Assembly: GCA_017540505.1 (NCBI GenBank)
Contig: JAFYAW010000027.1
Span: 1 to 34,648, forward strand
From: Bacteroidales bacterium
GTDB taxonomy: Bacteria > Bacteroidota > Bacteroidia > Bacteroidales > WCHB1-69
DNA length: 34,648 bases
Direction of reading: 5' to 3'
The notes under the pieces are model-generated. The model was not told the origin of the DNA and did no database searches. It worked only from the letters and a program-made list of their open reading frames with translations. Position numbers and translations under genes: made by a program. Shown here one piece after another: positions 31,038-34,648 of this stretch (the first letter of the stretch is position 1; each line of letters begins with the position of its first letter).

Positions 31038-31381
31038 ATTTCCGCCCGATCAAGGGGATGAACATCAACCTGCAGTATTTCGTGAACACGCCGCAGTATT
31101 ACCCGCAGTTCACCACGCGCCTCTCGCACTACCTGAACATCGGCATCAGCCAGAAGTTCCTGAAGGGTGCGCTCACAGTCTCCGCGCAGCTCACGGACGT
31201 CTTCAACACCCGCAAGTGGGAGATTTTCGCCGACAACCAGTACTATCAGTTAGACAATATGTTGCACGGCAAGAGCCGGATGTTCTGGTTAGGCGTGAGC
31301 TACAACTTCAAAGCCTACAAGAAGGCCGGTGCGGGAAAAACGGAAGGGGAAGACAGGAGCAAGATTCGGACGGGGGTGTGA
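31022..31381 (+). pseudogene. TonB-dependent receptor, 3' part after the frameshift
   Basis: Continues the receptor from QNVRLDFRPIKGMNINLQYF to the last strands (TVSAQLTDVFNTRKWEIF, SRMFWLGVSYNFKAYKK) and a basic tail. An ATG at 30989 allows an open frame of 130 codons, but its first 11 residues are out-of-frame barrel sequence. The C-terminal strand ending in aromatic residues, needed for barrel insertion, is encoded only here. A single-base assembly error is as likely as real inactivation. Confidence 0.85.
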
Positions 31382-31462
31382 TGGTGTTGCAAACTAACGA
31401 CTCCAAAGATTTTGATAATTCCGAATCTCTTGCAGTTCTTCAATGCTGAAACAAATGTCTAG

Positions 31463-32593
31463 TTATTCATCAAAAGCGGATGGGGACCACTCTGTTTTCA
31501 CTACCCGACCAGAATCTAACGTAATCGTCTGTCTTCTATCCACTTTCATCTCTTTCATCCCAAACATATCCTCTTCCTCTTTCCCATACTCCACAACAAA
31601 ACTACCGCTCATCCAGAAGGCAAAAACACGATTGCTGACAATTCGCTCCGGACGGAATAATTCCGTCAGACTAACGCTTTCCTCTTCGTGTTCAAACAAG
31701 CTCAACCCGCTCTGGAGCACCACTTGGGTGAGAAAGATAGAGTCGTTTTGAATGACCCAGGTACAGACCGGAGCACCATTCTTTTCAAAATTTTCCCAAT
31801 TGAAAGGAAACTGCAACGGGTCATTGTCATACAGCAACATCAGCATAGGACGGAAATCTCGGGCAGGGAACCGTCCCTGATGCTTGCCAAACACCACTTG
31901 GTCGTGTGACAAACCGCTCCGCAAATAATACGAAAGATAGCATTGGTTGAGATATGCCATCTGATATTTTTCCATCAATTCTGCATTTGACTTGTATTTT
32001 TTCTTGAAATCCTTCATTTTTTCCCAATCCTTTGGCATTATGGTGACGTCCTTCAACATTTTACCATTACGAAAATAAAGATAGCGGACCCATTCTTCAG
32101 ATGCGCCGCTTTTAATATCCTGATATGTCGGGGTGATTTCCAAAACTCCCGAAAACCAATCCGCGAATACCGTACCATCTTTTTCCGGGGCGGCCCCAGA
32201 CAATGACTGGATACCGAAAAAGGCAGGTTTGGCCATCGTGTCAATGCGAGTGCTGTCTTTTGGCCAATAGGTACCTGTACCGCCAAAATGAGAGCGAGAG
32301 TCCACCGAGACAAGATAGAGTGCACTGTCGCAGACTTGCCAAGTAGCGACATGTCCGCGATAATTTCCTGTGCTAAAGCTTCTGAATGGCGACTCCGTTC
32401 CAGTACGAATATAGAGAACCTGTAACGGAGACGGGTGTCCCCAGTTGACATATAACTGATACTGTTTTCCATTATCAAGGAAAACGTCAGATTCCTGATC
32501 GGTGGCGTAGCCCGTCATACAAAAAGAGGTCAACGCAAAGGCTATGATTGCCTTAAGAAACGGAATTCTACTATAGTAATATCTCTGATTCAT
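31463..32593 (-). CDS. Secreted protein of unknown function
   Basis: 376 residues with an N-terminal signal sequence (KAIIAFALTSFCMTGYA-TD, about 14-30). The mature part has no recognised domain; it is rich in aromatic and acidic residues, with segments such as YRGHVATWQVCDSALYLVSVDSR and GSFVVEYGKEEEDMFGMKEMKVD suggestive of beta structure. No lipobox, sorting domain or membrane helix is seen, so a periplasmic location is likely. It is convergent with the TonB receptor remnant and has a TAATTTTG -7 element about 90 bp upstream. Confidence 0.75.
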   Translation of the reverse strand: MNQRYYYSRIPFLKAIIAFALTSFCMTGYATDQESDVFLDNGKQYQLYVNWGHPSPLQVLYIRTGTESPFRSFSTGNYRGHVATWQVCDSALYLVSVDSRSHFGGTGTYWPKDSTRIDTMAKPAFFGIQSLSGAAPEKDGTVFADWFSGVLEITPTYQDIKSGASEEWVRYLYFRNGKMLKDVTIMPKDWEKMKDFKKKYKSNAELMEKYQMAYLNQCYLSYYLRSGLSHDQVVFGKHQGRFPARDFRPMLMLLYDNDPLQFPFNWENFEKNGAPVCTWVIQNDSIFLTQVVLQSGLSLFEHEEESVSLTELFRPERIVSNRVFAFWMSGSFVVEYGKEEEDMFGMKEMKVDRRQTITLDSGRVVKTEWSPSAFDE

Positions 32594-32683
32594 TATATTG
32601 GGGACTTCTATTTTTTACTTCTTCGCGCTGCCGCCGACCTTGATGCGAAGTCCGTTAAACATCAAGATAAGCAAACAACGCTG

Positions 32684-32691
32684 CAAAATTA
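32684..32691 (-). promoter_or_regulatory. -7 element TAATTTTG upstream of the secreted protein gene
   Basis: Minus-strand TAATTTTGCAGC matches TAnnTTTG, 90 bp before the ATG at 32593. The rest of the 190-bp gap shows no other feature. Confidence 0.5.
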
Positions 32692-32785
32692 ATTCTTTTA
32701 TCTATTCACAGGACACAAAAATCCAAAAGGTTGCAGCTTGTTGATATTTTTTGGTAATTATATACCTGATGGCACAAAGTTCATC

Positions 32786-33298
32786 TTATAAAGGCTGGTT
32801 TTTATTTTTCACAACCATTCGTTTCAACCGTTCTTTATTCTTGTCATTATTCCATATACCATCTCTTTCATCGGTAAATTTTAAAATAATCACATCAGCC
32901 ACTTTATTTGATGTATCTTGTAGCTGCTGTGCAGATAACTGATAATTAATATCGGGACTCAAAATTATCCTACTTGTTGGCAAACGTCCACCGTTGAATA
33001 AAACACATATTAACATATTTACAATATGACGAATAAAACCCTGTTCCAAACATTCATCCAAAACAACTTTCTCAAGTTTATAAGCAATATTATTTGAATC
33101 CGATACCCATTTCTTAAAAAAGAAAAAACCGTATTGTTCATCAGAGTGGTTTATATCTTCGATAACATAAACCATATCGGCGTTTTGTATGTCGTTGGCA
33201 AACGGATGGGAACTGTTTGCAAAATTATTCCACTCCATATTGCTTGTTTTGATTTCGTTTGGCACACAATATGTGCAAGCCTCTTCATTATCATACAC
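32786..33298 (-). CDS. Small orphan protein of unknown function
   Basis: 170 residues, not recognised. No signal peptide or membrane helix; a cytoplasmic location is expected. The N-terminal half carries an acidic strand-like segment (MVYVIEDINHSDEQYGFFFFKKW), the middle a hydrophobic helix-like segment (FIRHIVNMLICVLFNGG), and the end is basic. The gene is visibly AT-richer than the core genes before 17 kb. It has its own TATTTTTG -7 element at 33358, 59 bp upstream. Absence of repeats or low-complexity composition and a clear promoter support a real gene. Confidence 0.65.
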   Translation of the reverse strand: MYDNEEACTYCVPNEIKTSNMEWNNFANSSHPFANDIQNADMVYVIEDINHSDEQYGFFFFKKWVSDSNNIAYKLEKVVLDECLEQGFIRHIVNMLICVLFNGGRLPTSRIILSPDINYQLSAQQLQDTSNKVADVIILKFTDERDGIWNNDKNKERLKRMVVKNKNQPL

Positions 33299-33357
33299 AT
33301 GAAGTCTTAATTTCTCTAATTTAACTTCTATAACAACTGTATTTTTGATATTTTTTG

Positions 33358-33365
33358 CAAAAATA
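33358..33365 (-). promoter_or_regulatory. -7 element TATTTTTG of the orphan protein gene
   Basis: Minus-strand TATTTTTGCAAAA, 59 bp ahead of the ATG at 33298, located just after the stop of the upstream membrane protein gene. Confidence 0.6.
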
Positions 33366-33402
33366 CACTATTTATATAAATACTTTTCCCTGTTATTGCT
33401 TA

Positions 33403-34089
33403 TCACTGTTGTCTTTTTTGAAAGATACTTTTCCGGAACGGATCGAACCGCTCTTTCATAACGACAGCGATAATCAGCTCCTCAACAGACGCGACGAGGT
33501 AAATGAGCCAAAAGATTCCGATAAAATATATACCAGATAATACCCAATCATCGAATGATGATATGGAGTTGTTGAGCCAAAACAATCGAATTCCCAATGT
33601 TTTTAGAGGGATGTAGAACATTAAAGAGTATCCGGCTATTTTGTTCAGCACGGTATGTATTCCAGTGAATTTTCCCCAACGTGTTTCACAGATGGCCCGC
33701 GTAATGAACCGAATGAGTAATATGAAAACAAAAGCCACTCCGCCCTCAAACCAAGTTTCTCCAAGCACCATGTGTGACAAATAATGGTCTTTCACTAAGT
33801 AACATACAATAAGATAGCCGATAATTCCCGTTGCAAACAACCAGTTCGCTATATTGTTCTCTTTGATATCGTTGTCGTCAACTATTTTCCATTTTGTTCG
33901 CAAAAAGTCTCCGCAAAGGATGCTCAAACAGCCCAATGTGTATAATGTCACGGCGGCAACACCCCATTTTGACAGATATACTGAAGGATCTTTGGGCGTC
34001 AGCAATGCGGAAAGCGGCAACAGAACCGCCAAATCCATACGGAAACGGTTCAGCTGATGGATTGTTTGAGAGGCGGAGCTTTCGTTCAT
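33403..34089 (-). CDS. Polytopic membrane protein of unknown function
   Basis: 228 residues with about five to six hydrophobic segments: 18-32, 42-63, 80-100, 112-133, 150-171 and 182-212. The C-terminus is basic (FDPFRKSIFQKRQQ), suggesting a cytoplasmic end. No transporter or enzyme motif is recognised. A TATCTTTG -7 element lies 17 bp before the start. It is not obviously linked to its neighbours; the orphan gene downstream has its own promoter. Confidence 0.75.
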   Translation of the reverse strand: MNESSASQTIHQLNRFRMDLAVLLPLSALLTPKDPSVYLSKWGVAAVTLYTLGCLSILCGDFLRTKWKIVDDNDIKENNIANWLFATGIIGYLIVCYLVKDHYLSHMVLGETWFEGGVAFVFILLIRFITRAICETRWGKFTGIHTVLNKIAGYSLMFYIPLKTLGIRLFWLNNSISSFDDWVLSGIYFIGIFWLIYLVASVEELIIAVVMKERFDPFRKSIFQKRQQ

Positions 34090-34106
34090 TGTTCGTGAAT
34101 TTGCGG

Positions 34107-34114
34107 CAAAGATA
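34107..34114 (-). promoter_or_regulatory. -7 element TATCTTTG of the membrane protein gene
   Basis: Minus-strand TATCTTTGCCGC matches TAnnTTTG, 17 bp ahead of the ATG at 34089. Confidence 0.65.
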
Positions 34115-34155
34115 CGCTTTTTTCAATCTCCTGTCCATGTATATATCATCGTAAG

Positions 34156-34208
34156 TCTGCGAGTCCTGCGGGAGAAAATGTGCCCGCTGAACCCGCAGAT
34201 TTTGCAGA
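34156..34208. repeat. Imperfect palindrome of CTGCGGG/CCCGCAG type, possible terminator
   Basis: TCTGC (34156-34160) pairs with GCAGA (34204-34208), and CTGCGGG (34166-34172) with CCCGCAG (34192-34198). It begins 4 bp after the stop of the XRE gene on the minus strand. No T run follows, so it looks more like an extragenic repeat than a classical terminator. Confidence 0.5.
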
Positions 34209-34212
34209 AAGA

Positions 34213-34413
34213 TTAATCTCCTTCCTCCAGCATAAACAGTTCCTCCACGGTCTTGCCGAAATATCGCGCCATCTTCAGCGCCAGGAGGGTGCTGGGAACA
34301 TATTTCCCTAATTCGATGGAGTTCACCGCCTGTCGGGTCACGCCGATCTTTTCCGCCAGTTCGCCTTGGGTGATGTTCACTTCGGCGCGTGCCACTTTAA
34401 TCCTGTTTTTCAT
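34213..34413 (-). CDS. Small XRE-family HTH transcriptional regulator
   Basis: 66 residues, essentially only the Cro/C1-type helix-turn-helix: MKNRIKVARAEVNITQGELAEKIGVTRQAVNSIELGKYVPSTLLALKMARYFG, with an acidic tail EELFMLEEGD. This is the YozG/YdaS-like short form common in Firmicutes and Bacteroidota. The ATG at 34413 is chosen because the frame upstream belongs to the overlapping membrane protein. It overlaps that gene by 17 bp, so the two are translated together; in such pairs the membrane protein may modulate the regulator (inference). Confidence 0.9.
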   Translation of the reverse strand: MKNRIKVARAEVNITQGELAEKIGVTRQAVNSIELGKYVPSTLLALKMARYFGKTVEELFMLEEGD

Positions 34414-34648
34414 AGCGCATGGAACGTTTGTTAAGGTACAGACGAAGATAAAAACAAATGATGAAGACATAAAGGATAGAGAAGATGTTGATCATCATCA
34501 CCCACACGAAGGGAAGACCCCATACGAATATCAGACAAAGCAGTACGATTCCACTGTTGATGTAGAGCGAAAGGATCAATGACTCATACCGAAGTTGTTC
34601 GATGAATTCGTCGTCTTCCTTATTGCGGGAGAAACCGATGAAAATGCC
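34397..34648 (-). CDS. Membrane protein paired with the XRE regulator, N-terminus outside the window
   Basis: The frame is open from the window edge to the stop at 34397, giving 83 residues: GIFIGFSRNKEDDEFIEQLR, then two membrane helices (about 27-46 and 49-70) separated by only a few residues, and a basic end LNKRSMRYEKQD. The cytoplasmic 'SRNKEDDEFIEQLR-ES' segment followed by two helices is what I recall of the small membrane proteins encoded just before YozG-like regulators in Bacteroidota. The TTG at 34579 is not needed as a start. Overlaps the regulator gene by 17 bp. Confidence 0.75.
   Translation of the reverse strand, partial: GIFIGFSRNKEDDEFIEQLRYESLILSLYINSGIVLLCLIFVWGLPFVWVMMINIFSILYVFIICFYLRLYLNKRSMRYEKQD

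Overview
The window comes from a Bacteroidota chromosome, most likely an uncultured member of the Bacteroidales. Four observations support this. Many genes are preceded by the Bacteroidota -7 promoter element TAnnTTTG. PorZ, a component of the type IX secretion system (T9SS), is present together with a secreted protein carrying a CHU_C (type B) sorting domain. A Bacteroidota-specific 51-residue ribosome-associated protein (DUF4295 family, probably bL38) follows rpmG. There is also an OMP_b-brl_3-type TonB-dependent receptor. Base composition looks close to balanced in the core genes and becomes AT-richer after about 32.6 kb. No rRNA, tRNA or CRISPR array was seen.

Layout. 1-129: the edge of what looks like an insertion sequence. 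223-5070 (minus strand): a PatB/MalY-like C-S lyase, a secreted lamin-tail/SprB-repeat/CHU_C protein, and the ribosome-associated ABC-F protein EttA. 5144-6004: diaminopimelate dehydrogenase, divergent from the C-S lyase across a 73-bp two-way promoter region. 6146-12417: a tightly packed run of a HerA-like ATPase (DUF853), rbfA, a LolC/E-type permease, porZ and recO. 12466-15088: obg, rpmG, the DUF4295 gene and ftsY, covering ribosome assembly and protein targeting. 15124-17535: ispH and purH read as one uninterrupted 803-codon frame. 17540-18030: a four-helix-bundle (S23/intervening-sequence type) gene flanked by short repeats. 18067-18738: uracil-DNA glycosylase.

18754-26201 (minus strand) holds the most unusual part. 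A 1611-residue protein combines a DEDD exonuclease-like domain, a complete RecQ-like SF2 helicase and a complete UvrD-like SF1 helicase. Upstream of it lie a secreted Asp-box propeller protein and a secreted protein built of six QKDRWG repeats. A small DnaQ-like exonuclease and Hsp20 follow. 27.4-29.0 kb is gene-poor, with two different families of palindromic repeats around a small lipoprotein and a possible gene remnant. 29019-31381 is a TonB-dependent receptor broken by one missing base. 31463-34648 holds a secreted protein, a small orphan protein, a polytopic membrane protein, and an overlapping membrane protein/XRE regulator pair that runs off the end.

Functional links: PorZ is part of the machine expected to export the CHU_C protein near the start. 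EttA, RbfA, Obg, bL33, DUF4295 and FtsY serve translation and targeting. RecO, UDG, the triple-domain helicase and the DEDDh exonuclease concern DNA or nucleic-acid repair. All functions are assigned by reading motifs; no database search was run.
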